A stretch of 64,000 nucleotides of DNA from Bombyx mori (taxonomy: Eukaryota > Arthropoda > Insecta > Lepidoptera > Bombycidae): the NCBI RefSeq assembly GCF_030269925.1, contig NC_085110.1, positions 5,704,001 through 5,768,000 on the forward strand, given 5' to 3'. The notes beneath the pieces are model-generated. The model searched no databases. It was not told where the DNA came from and worked only from the letters and a program-made list of their open reading frames with translations. Made by a program: the position numbers and the translations under genes. Position 1 is the first letter of the stretch. Each line of letters opens with the position of its first letter. This document shows positions 12,318-27,000 of this stretch, piece after piece.

Positions 12318-12585
12318 TTTTTTTATTGCTTATAAGCAATAAAAAATAACCATATATGGTTGGACGAGCTCACAGCCCACCTGGTGTTAAATGGTTACTG
12401 GAGCCCATAGACATCTACAACGTAAATGCGCCACCCATCTTGAGATATAAGTTCTAAGATCTCAGTATAGTTACAACGGCTGCCCCACCCTTGAAACCAA
12501 AACGCATTACTGCTTCATGGCAGAAATAGGCAGGGTGGTGGTACCTACTCTGCGGAAACACAAGAGGTCCTACCACCAGTAGAAA
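12318..12585 (-). mobile_element. Family A SINE, antisense
   Basis: T-rich start at 12317-12327, then the antisense body ending at CAAGAGGTCCTACCACCAGT. A short local duplication of TAAGCAATAAAAAATA lies at its A-tail end. Confidence 0.75.
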
Positions 12586-12916
12586 ATTTTAGTACCAAGT
12601 ATTTAGATTTATGACAGAAATAACAAGGAAGTGACTAGCCAATGGACTACAACAATACAAAATAAGCTCTGCTTCTGCGAAATTCTGAATTTGCAGGAGT
12701 ATTTTTAGCACTCAATCGTTCGACGACATTCTTGTAGTGTGCACATTCCCAAACTACCCGTAGCCCAATACATCAATACAGATTGCTTAAAGATTTTGAA
12801 TGTAAATATATAAAGTTTGATGTATGCAGGATGTTCTCTATAGCCTATGGAGCTACTAGACCGATTTTGATGAAACCTTCAAATTATCCTGTAAATTTGG
12901 TCGCGATCGGATCAAA

Positions 12917-13078
12917 TTCAAGATGGACGAGCTCACGAGCCAGCTGGTGTTTATTGGTCACCGGAGGCTATATACATCAACCACGATATGGCCGCCACCC
13001 ACGAGACATAAGTTCTAAATCTCAGTTTGTACAGTACAACGGCTGGCCCACCCTCCAACCAAACCGCATTATTGGGGA
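12917..13078 (-). mobile_element. Old family A SINE fragment
   Basis: A diverged antisense family A body (GACGAGCTCACGAGCCAGCT, then a degraded GGTCACCGGAGG..ACATCAACCACG segment). It abuts the LINE fragment that follows. Confidence 0.55.
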
Positions 13079-14030
13079 GAGTGTGTGTACAGGCCGCATG
13101 AGCGAACACTACACTTGCATAAGTAATGACAGAACGTATATTATGCAATCTTTGTAAAGTGTCACCTTGTTTTGAAGGGAGAATTTACTTCGCATGCAGA
13201 TCATGGAGTAGAGTCGACCGAGTAGGAACGCGGCTCGATCACGTACTGACGTGATCTGGGGTCCGAATGTCATCCCCCTGTCGAGCGTGACACCTAAGTA
13301 TTTAGACTTCGAAGCCCATGGTATGGGCTGACCAAGATTTTTATGGCGGGAATGGAGTTGCCGCGCCTAATTGGTAACGAGATACTAAGAGTAATGGCTG
13401 GAGAGCGGTTGTTATCGATGCGCCACTTCCGGAACCACTGTCCAATTGTTGGCCACGATCTGGAGTTTATTATGCATGAACGACATATTCCTACTAGAGC
13501 AGTAGATAGCCATATCATTCGCAAAAAGGGCTAAATGGGTCGCCGGCGACCGGGTATATCGTTGATAAACAGGTTAAAGATAGTGGCGAAAGAGCGGAAC
13601 TTTGCGGGATTCCGGCCGATATATGTCGCAGGAGAGAGCGAGTTCTCCCGACTCGATACCGAAACGAACGGTTCGACAAGAAGTCTCGTATAATAAGCAC
13701 AGGACTGTCTGGCACGCCAATGTTATACAGCTTGTAAATTAAACCGTTGTGTCAGACTTTGGCGAACGTCTTCGCGATATCAAAGAAGAGGGCTGCCGTG
13801 GGGACGGTTCTCCTAATATGTATCTACTCCGTAAGGCAGTGCACTTGCTTAATGCACGAGTGCTTCGCGTGGAATCCGAACTGTTCTTCGATCAGGATGC
13901 CTTACGAGATGATGAAGTCCCAGAGCCGTATCCGTAGTAGTCGCTCGTATAATTTGCTTAACGCTGGGAGGAGGCAGATCGGACGATAGCTCGCGGGATC
14001 ATTTTTAGGTTTTCCAGGTCCGCACGCTTA
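13079..14030 (-). mobile_element. Decayed jockey-like LINE, RT domain (family D)
   Basis: Minus-strand frames give an RT segment IIRDFLSNRSFRYRV, then SAGIPQSSALSPL (normally GVPQGS.LSP), then CLSTIYPVAGDP. A second frame at about 13524-13294 gives RKWRIDNNRSPAITLSI. Frames are broken several times, so it is a pseudo-element. The left end shares the GTACAGGCCG..TGAGCGAACACTACAC segment with the copy at 18.4 kb. Confidence 0.7.
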
Positions 14031-14735
14031 TCCAAAAAAAATTTTTTTATGGCGAAATTTTTAACTGAACATACATACACTGAACAACTAAACATACATT
14101 TAAGAGAACTTGTTAGTCGCCGAGTAAATATAGACGTAGATCAAAATCCACACCCAAGGACCGAAACATTTTACTGTTTTAACTAAATACATATTTTTAA
14201 ATATGTAAATAAAGAAAAGCTCAGAAATTTTAGAATGAGGAAATAAAGTCGCATCCTGAATATATTATGATAGAAAATATTAGCGATCGGCCGTTACAAG
14301 TAAAACTGAAATGCGAGTGGTACACATTTTTATGGGTTGATCATAAACTTTTATGTGCCTCACTCTACGATTATTTGTAATAAGACATCCAAATTTATAC
14401 ACATGAATCGAAATGAACATTTTTAATGTCAACAAACAAAATGTTAATTTTAGCAAGTTTTTATGAATATTTTTTGTTCGTATTTAGAATGAAACATTGA
14501 CCGAGAATTACAGTGTAAATGTAAAAATACATTTAGAAATATTGTATTCAGTAGCACGCGACGGTGATGTGTGAAACTGAATATATAATTTTGATCGTGT
14601 TTACGCAAACATGTTTAAAGTTGTTTTTACGATTCAGTTGCGAAAGTGCATCAACCAGTATCGCATGTTCGACAAATGAATTTCACAGCGAATAGTTAAA
14701 TGAACGTCAGAAAATAGTATCAACAATGCGGTAGT
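14031..14735. other. AT-rich DNA upstream of vari promoter
   Basis: No exon or repeat recognised. Confidence 0.4.
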
Positions 14736-15001
14736 GGGATACGAACTTACGAGCGTGTAGCGTACTGCGGACGGAGTTGCGTCGTGGCGGAGGGCGGGCG
14801 GTTTGCGCAAGCGCGTCGCGGACGGGCGTGACGCGGTACTCCCGCACAGCTGACGCCAGGGCCCCGTGACGCGACGCGGCCACGCATCGATTTCGCGCAC
14901 GTCGTCGTGGAAATCAGTCGGATAATGCCACACGTCGCTATTTAGTGAACAAAGTGTTACCTGTAACAGAGTGCACGTCTTGCGTATCCTGCTCGATCCC
15001 G
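14736..15001 (+). promoter_or_regulatory. CpG-rich promoter / 5' UTR region of the MAGUK gene
   Basis: About 200 bp (14740-14930) are strongly GC- and CpG-rich (GCGTCGTGGCGGAGGGCGGG, GCGCAAGCGCGTCGCGGACG), unlike the AT-rich flanks, and end about 70 bp before the first in-frame ATG of the downstream gene. The coding frame is open upstream to an in-frame TGA at 14867-14869 without another ATG. A CCTGTAACAG sequence at 14961-14970 could be a splice acceptor, so an upstream non-coding exon is possible. Confidence 0.5.
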
Positions 15002-18000
15002 ATGATGGTGAGACGAAGCGGACGTTACACCGTGAACTGGCGAGGATTCAGAGACTTCGCTTTCGGTAGTAAGCCTCCTGACGAAGGTTAGTTTTACAAC
15101 CAACATTCTTTGTTGGTTAGATAGTTTAAACTCCCTAATTACTTGAACAAATCAAATAAAATACCTATGCAGCTATTTATCCGTGACAAATCTTGCGGAT
15201 GAATAATTTCATAAGTTTTTTATATAGGAATATTACCATTTTGGCAATGTTACGAACACAAAAGTGAACACGAAATGAATAAATGATTAAGGAATCAGTT
15301 TAAACTTACTCGTGGCAAGACTGATTGTTTCATCCAAATGTTTTTTTTTTTCATTTTAGCTATTTCGTCCTTTGCTAATGTTCATTTTCCGAAAGCGGCC
15401 CCAGACTTATCATTTTCCGTTACTAATTACTTATCTTCTCTAAGAAAGGTTCAGCATATTTTTAAATAACATTTTTTTAACACAAAACGTGTCATGCGAA
15501 GTATTCACGATCGGGAATGTTTTTGATAGATTTAAATAAATAAATAAGCAGGGGATAACAACTTTAATTCTTGGCTGGAAACAATGGAATTTAAATGAAG
15601 CATTGAATTAAAAACTGGCCGTCCGTATTAATATTAAAAACCGTAAAGTATTCGAAACATCGCAAATAATAAAATGACAATCAAATCCCGAGGTTAAATC
15701 GTAACATTAATTTTGTCTTTAATTAAGAATTAAATATAATCAAACGAAATTGATAAGGTATTTAAAAAATAAATCGCTTTTCTTTGATTTCCAGTCGGAA
15801 AAATTCCTTGAATATACACTTTAGCACCTCATACTGCTAGTTTTACTTGATTTGGCAAAGATCCCACAAATTTCTACTTGCAATTTGTTAAGGGATAAAA
15901 ATATAATAATATACTATTTACTAGAATCCTTTTCGGGTTGTTGAAGCACTGCAGTACAAGGATAGTGATATCTAAATAACGGCTGGATTCAATATATTTT
16001 AAAACTAAATCTATCCACTATAATATTATATTATATAATATTTCTACAGTTTACGAATAATTTGAAAAGGGTAAGAAAGAATAAATGGAAAGACAGTCCA
16101 AAAAAACAAAAAGAAAACCGCGTTAAATAAAATCAATAGTCTCGTTTTTGCATCATTCAATTACCACTAATCGATGCGTTTTTGTTATAATATTATGTTA
16201 TAATACAAAATCCTAGTAGAATTAAAATGTGGAAAAACATATATTTTTAAAGCTACTTTTAGAAGTGAAACGGTAGGCAGTGGCTTGGCTCTCCCCCTGG
16301 CATTGCTGAAGTCCATGGGCACTAGTAACCACGCACCAGCAGGTAGGCCGTATGCTCGTCTACAACGGCAATAAAAAAAGTAACTAATCTCTTTTTTAAA
16401 TTATTTGATTACCCACGGGTGCGCTTAGCATTTGGCTCACAATAGTTATGTTGTTAGAAAAACAAAATTATTATTTAATAGCTTTAAACTCCGTTAGTTA
16501 CATTCGAAAACAAAAATTAGTCAATTCGATTAAAAAGTATTAAATTTTATCGATTTTTGTAATTTATTATTTTGAAGATAACAAAAACATAAAGATTTGA
16601 CCTATAATCATTTAGACAACGAGGTATAAAGACGCCATTTTAACGTTATGGCAATTAAAATCGTATAGGAAACTTCAGCTAAAGAATAAACACATAATAA
16701 ATTTAAAACAATGGTCGAAGCAGAGCCTATCAAACAACCAAGGAGTTATTGCCATTGTTTGACGTTAGTTTAGTATTAGTAGTAGTAGTTTACCCATCAA
16801 TAATATTTAACAGTATTTTCATGAATACACGTGAGATTAAACGATAAAAGTACTTGGTCAAGAACATAATAATATGATTCACATAATTTTTGCTAAGATG
16901 GGTGGACGAGTTCTAGGCCCACTTGGGGTTAAGTGGTCACCGGAGCCACATACACATCAACAACGTAAATGCCACCACACACCTTGAGTCATGGGTTCTA
17001 AGTCTCAATTTTTCAGTACAACGGCTGCCCCATCCTTCAAATCGAAATGCATTACTGCTTCACAGTAGAAATAAGCATGGTGGTTGTAACTACCAACTCA
17101 CAAGACGCCCTACCCAACGCCCTAACCAATAGTAGCGGTAATTATATTTTTTTGCGAGTTTTATTGCACGATATTACTCCTTCAATTCGTGAAAGTAATT
17201 CGTGAACATTTGTTAAGTACGTATTTCATCAGAACAATTGGTACCTGCCTGCTGGATTCAACCACCGGCACAGTCGCATCGCTACGTACCAATTACCACT
17301 TTAAATATATAATTACAGTGGTCATCTTATCCCGCAGGCCAACGACGACTCGACTTTAATAATTACCGAAAACTAAAACAGCATTAGCGCCAAAATAGGA
17401 TTACGTAGGGAAACTACGTTCACTTACTACGCAGCCTTTTCCTTTTAGGGTTTTCAGAATTCTAAAGAACAAGCAACTGGGGGACGTGAAAAATAAATCA
17501 TGTAAATATCACATTTAAATTAACTATGTTGTTACGTTAACGCGCTATGTTGTTAATCAGTTATAAGATACATACTCTTCGCGTTTGCTTATTTTCTATT
17601 CATGTGATAATAATTAAAATGAAATCCAAAACATCGACGGATAGTTGCTAGCGAACTTGATCAGCACATAGAAAAGAAAACGAACCTACGTACAAAATAA
17701 ACAGATATTTGATAATTGAGGCAATTTAATTATCACTAAAGAAAAATACCGCAACGATCAAATTATCTCTCTTTTTAATAGTTCATTAACCCTGTCCTAT
17801 CTTTCATGCTAAGATAAATAAATTCAGCGTGTGAAGATTTTCATGCCAGCGAGCCTGTATACATATGTATGTATATACGGGCTTCGGTATGATACAATAC
17901 TATACTATATACTAATAGTATACTATATACAAGATGGTCGATAATATAAGGTCAACCTTATTACTTCCTTTTTTTATTCCCTACCTAATTGTTGGTAGCC

Positions 18001-21000
18001 AAAGGGACTGTTCCATTCCAACTTCGCGCGGACCGGTAGATGAGCTCACGGGCTTAACCTGAGAGAATTGCTAACCCTAGCCTTAGCAAGAGCAGTGCTT
18101 CGCTGAATCTACTACCGGATCGGAATCGCGACCCACTGAAAAGATCCGACGAGAAACTCCGTGGTTTGTGTCTATGGGCTAGTTAGCTAGCCGATGCTTG
18201 AAGAGCCTAAAAGCAACGAGAGTGGATTCAGGAGATTCGACAAGACATGTTTTGGGCGACGGCGACGATAAGAGGGTTGTCGTCCTGCACTGCTTTTTTA
18301 AAGTAGCATTCTGACGCTTCTCTAAAATACTTACGTATCGGTTATAGATTTAGGTCGTCGTGAAGATCTACATTCCTCACATACCACGGTATCCCCTATC
18401 CTATCCTGCGGAAGCGGGATTGGAGAGAGTTAATATGTGTACAGGCCGTGTGAGCGAACACTACACTTGCATAGGTCATGACGAAACGTACGCAAGTTTT
18501 GTAGTGTCACCTTGGTACGAAGGGACAATTTACTTCGCGATACTACTACTACATGAGGTAGAGTCGACTGAACAGGAACGCGGCTCTATCGCGTACTGAC
18601 TTAATGTGGGGACCAAATGCCGTCACTATGTCAAGGGTGACGCCTAAGTTTATGGCCTTCGGAGTCCACGGTATGGGCTGGCCAAAAGTTTTTATGGTGA
18701 GAATGGAGCTATCGCGCCTAATTCGAGACGGGATATTTGCAGTGGAGTCTTGGAATCGGCGGCGTGCAATAGGCACTACATTCTTGTTCAGAATTTGTTG
18801 TTAAGTTTTCTAATGCCAAGGAGCTACCACTAGACTTTGGTAGTGCAATATCTGCAGAACTAATAATACTATTAAAAACAAACTCGACCCTTTATGATTT
18901 TTGGACCTATTTGTAAGCGTTTCTTCTTTTGTAACAAACAGATCTTAATTAAGTTAAAGAAATGCAATATAAATTCAAAACTTATTTATTACTAGCTTTT
19001 GCCCGCGACTCTGTCCGCGTGGAATAGTTACTTTGGCATAGCGCTAAATTTTACCCCCCACTTCATTTACGTAGAAAGTGAAGATATTTTTGAATTATAG
19101 AATATTAAGGAGCTATTTAAACCCCATTTTGAAACATTCTTTATTGGTGCTCCACTTATATTGGTCTTACCGTGATGTTATAAAGAATAAATTTTTTTAT
19201 CGCGTAGAAAATTGTTCAAATCAAGAAAAAAATTGTAGTCCGTTAGATCAAAGTCTGGCGAATACGGGGGGTGACGAATAGTTTCTAATTGCAGTTCCTG
19301 TAGAGTTAAAAGGGTTTCTCGTGCTATATGAGGTCTCGCGTTATCATGGAGCAATAATGGTAAAGATCGATTCATGAGTCGGGGCTGTTTCAGTGCAAGT
19401 TTTGCTATCATTGTTCGGAGTTCGGCACAGTAGACATCTTCCGTTATTGCTTGACTAGATCGGAGTAAGTTATAGTAAATAAGACCATGCTGAGACCACC
19501 AAACAGTTACCATTTCATTTATATTGTAAGTTTTACTTTAGGACACTTGCGACGTTTGACCTGGGATCAACCAATGCATTTTTCGCTTACGGTTCCAATA
19601 TTCCGTCATTTCTGTATCAATTCAACAAGGTAACACAAGTTTCAACCCGCGTTTCTTTCTGCAGATCAGTCAAATCATGAGGCACCCATTTTTTCATTTG
19701 TTTTTTATTGATTAGACGCAAATGAGTCAATATGTAAGGTAACGTTAAACCATGCCGCTAATTTTTTATTTTTTTTTGCTTAGATGGGTGGACGAGCTCA
19801 CAGCCCACCTGGTGTTAAGTGGTTACTGGAGCCCATAGACATCTACAACGTAAATGCGCCACCCACCTTGAGATATAAGTTCTAAGGTCTCAAGTATAGT
19901 TGCAACGGCTGCCCCACCCTTCAAACCGAAACGCATTACTGCTTTACGGCAGAAATTGGCAGGGTGGTGATACCTACCCGCGCGGACTCACAAGAGGCTT
20001 CCACCATCTCTTTCAATTCATTGTTATTCACATGTGTGGGTGGTCTTCCACGTGGTTCGTTCTTCAAATAAAAATTTCCTTCACGAAAGCCTTTAAACCA
20101 AAATCGGACAGTGCGTTCATTAGCAGTCCCCTCTCCAAACGCAACCTTGAGCTGTATCTGCAGCGTTAGTTCCGCACCGGAACTCGTCTTCAAAAATCAC
20201 TCGAATTTTCGAAGTATCCATCTTTCTTGTCTAAGCTGAATAAAAAAAACAACTGAAAGTCGATAATCGAATGGTGCAAATTTTTTAAAAGAAGAACCTC
20301 ATAGGTACCATTTGAAAAAACTTTTACTAAAAAATTTCAAACCATGAAGGTTCTATGTCAATTCGAAGTACCTATTACAATAATACGGCAATTTCATACT
20401 TTAGCCCCTATAATTATTAAAACCACGACATTTTCATATTAACTTGAAGTCGCTTTAATATTTATTTACTTTTTATTTCAGAGATAGAAGAACCAAAACC
20501 GGCTGAAGACTTGGCAAATCATGAAGTCATATTCCTCAAAAGCATTGTGGAAAGTCCGGATTTCGCAAGGAAGTATGGTGTAAGGGTTTTTTTTAAATCA
20601 TCGAATTATTTTTAAGTACTTCTTTTATTACTAAAATTTTATGAGAATCATATTGTAACATACTAGTTTTGTGCATCATAATATTATTATAGTAATTTTT
20701 CTTCACAAAATAAAAAAAAATATCGAAATGTATAACTATTAACACGCATTGTCTGTAAAACTGGTACCTAGAAATATCCATTTACATAGGTATATTATTA
20801 GTGCAGCTACCTACCACTTACTAAAAATAACCCACAAATAAGGTGTCTCAAGAAGACGTCGCCTAAATAAGAAAGCAACAGAATCCTACTAGTATTGTAA
20901 AGTTTATATTTCCTGCTTTAACACTTAAGATATATTTTTATTTTGGTTATATATTTACTTCTCCCGCCCAGAGCATCTAGTATAACACCTCGAGGTTACT

Positions 21001-24000
21001 CGAATAGGTGGGGGAAAAAAGTACACTCCTTACTTTTCATATGCTCAGCTCTCTGTGTTGACTGTTCGAGAGCATCAAAAGCCCAAATCATTTAGGCACT
21101 ACATCAAAATAATAGATCGTACAATGTGGTGTACAGATCTCTGCAATCAGCATGACGTGCTTTTAGTAAATTTGTTGTAAGATATGGCAGTTGGAGTATG
21201 TCTTCCAATAAGGGCAACTCTTCCTCAGTAGGTCATATACCTACATTTATACTGTTTCGTTTTAGCTGCTTAGTATAGGGCCGTGTTGTCAATTTATATG
21301 GATGTCCCCTCAGCTTTCTCCGATACGTTTTATGTTCAACATTCTCTGATACGTTCATCTGTTATGTTTTATGGTAACATTTTTTGGAGGTATATTTCCG
21401 TAGTAATTGAATATATGTTTTTTTTCTTTTAAAAGGATACTCATTCAATATTCATATTTTAATATGATGAGTTACAACACTCGTCACAGGGTTATTATGC
21501 CGCACGTCCGTACTTTTACGTAAACCATTTCAAAATTATTATTTTTGTAAAGTAATCTGTTTCGGACACTGAAGTAGGAAACCTAGTTTCGGAACATAAC
21601 GGCTGACGTTTGCTGTCATACGCGTTGTTATGTTGCTCAACTCGTAACCAGTTAAACACAGTGCATCATTTAAAATCTGAAATCCCTTTCTAAATGATTT
21701 TAAATTTCGATCTTAATTACCCGTACTTAAGAACTATATTTCTAAATCTCAAAGAAGCACAGTATCTGTCAGTTACTTCATTATGTCTGATTTGCTGGAA
21801 AACAATTTAAATCAACATCAACATTCAAAGGCATCAAGCAGAACTGTGAAAGCGGACTAGGTGGGTCTGTTTTTTTGTTTGAGCCTTTCGCGTAATAGAA
21901 TATATTTTTTAACTTTAATTAGAATGTAACTTAATTTAACAGCATTTTTCCGTCAATCAAATACCAAGAAAAGGTCGTATTCAAGTCTTTTCATTCATGA
22001 TGACTAAAACACAATGTGCCACGCCTATGTATTTCAAGTTGGTGCGCCTTATACCAACCAACAGACCTGTGTTGGTTTTATGTTAATTACCGGTGGATGG
22101 TGTGATTACAGTGTGCTGATTCAGAAGAGGACCTGCTCGTAAAACCCGTATCGCTGGGCAATGTAAACATAATCAGGTCGCTAAGTGAGTACCGTGGAAA
22201 CAATATACGGACTATTGAGCAAGCCGAACTAGCTATCATTGTATCCAGGGCACATTTTAAGGTGAGCATTCCCATATTTATTAATTAATATGAAGTTGAA
22301 CTACCAGGGGTTTAAAAAAATATATACTGTGTCCAAAATAACGTTATTAAATAATCTCGATAACTTCATCTGAAAGTGGTTTGCAGTAATGTATTCAGAT
22401 GAGTTTGCGTCAATATATTATGACTATTGTAAATTCTGTTGTTAGTTGATTTAGAAACTTGTCAATATAAAAAACACACGATTTTGTTCAATCTTTAAGT
22501 GTAAATATATCATGGATTAAACATGTACTAAGACACCATAAAAGTAAACAAGATAAAAATTTGTAAAGAGCTATTTAAAACTACTTTTATTCAGATTTTT
22601 GAAATACGTAATCATTTAATCAGGATAGAATATTTAGTTAATAATATTTTTTATTTTTATTGTAGGCACTAATAGAAGCTCATGACCAAATAGGTAAAAT
22701 TTGGTTGGAAAGAGGATCTGGTATAGATGACAAGTTGATACCAAACGAATTTCCTGACCTGATAGAATTTTCAAAAGAGAGTCCCGAGGGTAACGGAGAT
22801 ATGCCTATAGAAACAGTAAAAGTTGTAGGTCTTAGAAAAGTACCAGGACAACCTTTAGGTTTGACTGTAAGTTTTTAATAGATTTTGAATTATTTCATAT
22901 CAGTAAATCCCTCCCAACGAATATGTAATTCCTTTCATTGGATACATACATCTAAATATTTTTAACAAAGATCTTATGCGCTTTAGGAATAGAATCAGTA
23001 CTGTCAATACTGGTGGAATAATCCTAAAGTTCACTAAACACCACCAAAAAAGAAATTAAAGGGTTCTTTTTTTTGATGTATTTACAATAACACAAGAATT
23101 TCTGACTTTATTGGACATGTTCATAACAATAATTCACATTATTGACCAAATCAAATTATTGGAATAAAAACATTGTATGTTTTTTCTCTTTGTAGGTGAC
23201 AACCGATGAGCATGGACAGCTTATTGTTGCAAGGATACTTGCAGGAAGTGCAGCAGCAAAACAAGCCTTAGTATCTGTTGGTGATGTTCTACTGGAGGTA
23301 GACGGGGTTCACATTGAATCAGAGGAGCAACTGAAGGAAGCTGTAGCAAAACCAAATGATAGGGTCACTCTTAAAGTTGGACCTAACCTTAAGGAAAAGA
23401 GCTCTCAGCTAACCAATAAGTTAACTGTAAGTAGTTAAAAAATATACACTCCGAGGTAGTCAAAAGTGAACTGATATGGTATTTATAGATCTATCCCATC
23501 TCAGATGCACAATAGGTGCACAAAATTCGACCATCTGTTCTGATGAAACCTGTGAAAATTTTTGGGAAGCAGCATAGCAGCAAACTTCCTAACCCAAAAA
23601 AGAGCTTTGTTCCTTTTAAATGAACTTTTCCATCAAATTTATGTACTATATTATCATAATATGTAATCACAACAACCTGGCTTTCATAATGTTTTATCAG
23701 AAAAAAGTCAACAAACAGATTGGTATCGTACAACATTGTTTCCCCTACTAGCTTGGGTGATAGAAAATAGTAGCAGTATAGTAATATAATATGTATAATA
23801 CTAGGACAATGGTAGTAGTAGGAGTTGATCTGTACATTTTACTGAGCTTATAGTCCACCAGGTGTTAAATGGTTACCAGAGTGACCAGAGCCCATAGACA
23901 CTATGTGAATGCCATCATCCACCTTCAGACACGTGGCCTGCGTCTCAATCTGAATATCCTCTGATGTCCATGAAAATAATGAAAAAAAGTTCTTTAATGG

Positions 24001-27000
24001 AATATTATTTATTTTTCAGTGCTATGTAAGAACACTGTTCGACTATAACCCAACTCAAGACACCTTAATACCGTGCAAAGAAATAGGATTAACATTCAAG
24101 AAGGGTGACATATTACAAGTACTGTATTAATTTTTTTTTGTAATATTTAAGTTAATTAGTAATCATTACAATGTTTTTTTTTTTCTTTTATTATCTTAAT
24201 AAATAATAGAATGACACAGCATATTCTATTTATGATAACCTTCCGTGTCTTATCGTGTAAATAGTCAAAACACTTTAATTTCATAAAAACAATAGAAAGC
24301 TCGCAGAAAAGTACAACACCCTTTCATTGTTTTTTTTTATAGATTTCTGATAGAAAGGACCCAAACTGGTGGCAAGCAAGTCACGTCGAGAGGCCCGAAA
24401 TAGTAGGTTTGATACCGTCTCCGGAATTAGAAGAACGAAGAAAAGCATACGTCCCACCCGAGGCTGACTTTGTACATAAAATCAGCATTTGTGGAGCACG
24501 GGTAAATACACCTTTTTTTTGTAACGGACAGATAGACGAGCTTACCAGGCTATCAGACTCCGTAGACAACACTACGCTATTGCCGTCACTATGCTAATAC
24601 CTTGAGGCAGGAGGTCTATGTCTCAATCGTATCGTACAACTGTTGTCCCAACCATCAAAACAACCAACCACCAGACCTTATGCAAATTTATTTATATATT
24701 TTTCGGATTTGATTTTGTTGAAGCTGTGCGACTGGTCCATCGAAGTCTTGGACTCCTGGACTTCGGGGCTTTAACCCATGGCAAGTCGTATATATGTAGC
24801 TTGATATGTACTCGTATCAACAACCGGGCGACTTGTCATCGGGCCACGGATTCATTATGGTCATCGAGTACAAGTTTAAGCTACAATTGGACTTTATAAA
24901 ATACTAGCTGTACCCGTCCGCTTGGCTAGGCATTTAAAATTAACATTATTTCTCACCCCCACAAGGATTCTCATCATTAATGGCCCCGGAACTGGTGTAG
25001 GAAGTCCAACACTCATATAAATATTAACCTATCCATTAAGTACATGTATTTTCTACATGGATACGAAGTTTCAAGTGAATCGGATGCCATGGTTCAGTAG
25101 TTATTACGGAACATCCGTAAAAACCACTGTAGATTTATATATTAAGTATAGATATTTTAAACTCTGTATCACCCTCAAAACAACCTTTTTTATTATAATT
25201 TGACGAATTTTTAATAAAACAAAAAATATATTAGAAAGAACCAACTAACTAACAGATTGAAACTAAATATAGTACTGTACTCTAAAATATCCATTTCAAT
25301 ATAATTATTTCAGTATTTATCATACTTCCTATAAACGTCATCATCGTAATATTTATATTCGTTCCTAACATTAAATCAAAACATTGAATGAGTCAGCTGA
25401 ACGTCCTATAACTCAGGGCCTTGGGTATATTACAATAATAAATCACAATAAACATATCGAAACAGTGAATTCACACGCTCGATTCGTGTCAGCATTTGCG
25501 ATCTTTAACATTCGCACGTTTCGCTGAACAAACTAAAATTCGTTCGATTGTTATAAACGCGGAAATAAACAATGGAAATCACTAACAGCAGAAACGTGTT
25601 TCATTAATTTTTTTCATGTCTCTTTCTTACCGGTTGGTCTATTGGTGGTTAGCTTTAAAAAAATCTTTCGTAGTTTGGAGAGCATTATTAAATTTGTTTT
25701 TGAAATGATTTTATGAATTTTAGTAATTCTATTACGTTTCTTTTTTCATTATCCTACCACGTCGGATTGGCACCACATTAAAGTATCGTCGCTGTCAAAC
25801 CAAAATCTGCTATGTGCAAAAACTTTATTGTGAATTAACGAGTAAAAACATTTTCGTATAAAATTTTATATAAAGGTGAATTTTTAAGAACTATATCAAA
25901 TGAAAGCTATCGTAAAATATTAAAGACACTATCTATACTATAGCCACATAACAGTTTATACGGTCGATAGGGCTGTGAACTATCCGAAAAGGTCAAAAGG
26001 TGCACATAGCAGAATTTGGTTTGACAACGACGGTATGCTCATATTATTTGGCTCCAAGTTTCTTATCCGGGCGTAGCTGTAATAGCTCCTTAGACCACCA
26101 GCGAATAGTTAAGGAAAATCTAAGTTTTATAAATTACTGCTTTTTTTTTCTACCTATTCTAGTGACCTCGAGGGGTCATACTAGATTCGCCGAGCGAGTA
26201 GGTGAGCTCACGGGGCTCTAACTTGTGGATTTTGGTAACACTAGCCCTAGCAAGAGCAGTGCTTCGCAGAATCTACCAGCGGATCGGAAATGCGACCCAC
26301 TGAGAAGATCCGAGGCGAGAAACTCAGTAGGCTTTACTGCCTTGCGTTAACGTGTTATAGTACGAGTTATTGGTGGTGTTAAGTTAGTATATAATCTGAG
26401 GGTATCGACATTTCCCACTGATGTTTGTAACACAGGTTTTCCTAGCATAAAAGTCAGGGAATATTGTTATTGTGTACCTCATAAAAAAGCCATGTATACT
26501 ATTAAACTAGTGTTATGAATTCTTGTACGTGTTTGTATTTTAAAAGGCTTGGATAAATATTATTATTATTATTTATCTGATTACGAAAGCCACTAAACAC
26601 CAGTGGGGCTGGTCTGCCCGTGTCTAATTATTTTCATGTACAACAAAAAAAACAAATTAAAAATTTTATCATGACATAACACTTTTACATCACTGGTCTT
26701 GTTACCATCGCGACGGTGTTGCGTCATGGACACTTTGATAATATTACCGATTGAAAAACTAGCTCCGGTGATATGCAAACAGTATCTATAAATTGCCTTG
26801 ACCTGCAATTAATGCTGACCTGATGATAAAAAATGTAAAAAACAGATCTTAATTGTTCAGAAAAACATGTAAATAGAAAGAACTATTGTTTTTAACTATC
26901 ACTAATTTTAAAACAGCATATTTTTACCTTGTTTTATTCAATTTCTAGTTGTGTAGTTTGATATCCGAGCACAATTCTATAAAGAGTAAATAAAATATTT

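Noticed and set aside
14634..14933. 99-codon minus-strand frame over the CpG-rich region
   Set aside because: Open frames are expected by chance in GC-rich DNA; no domain and no splice support.
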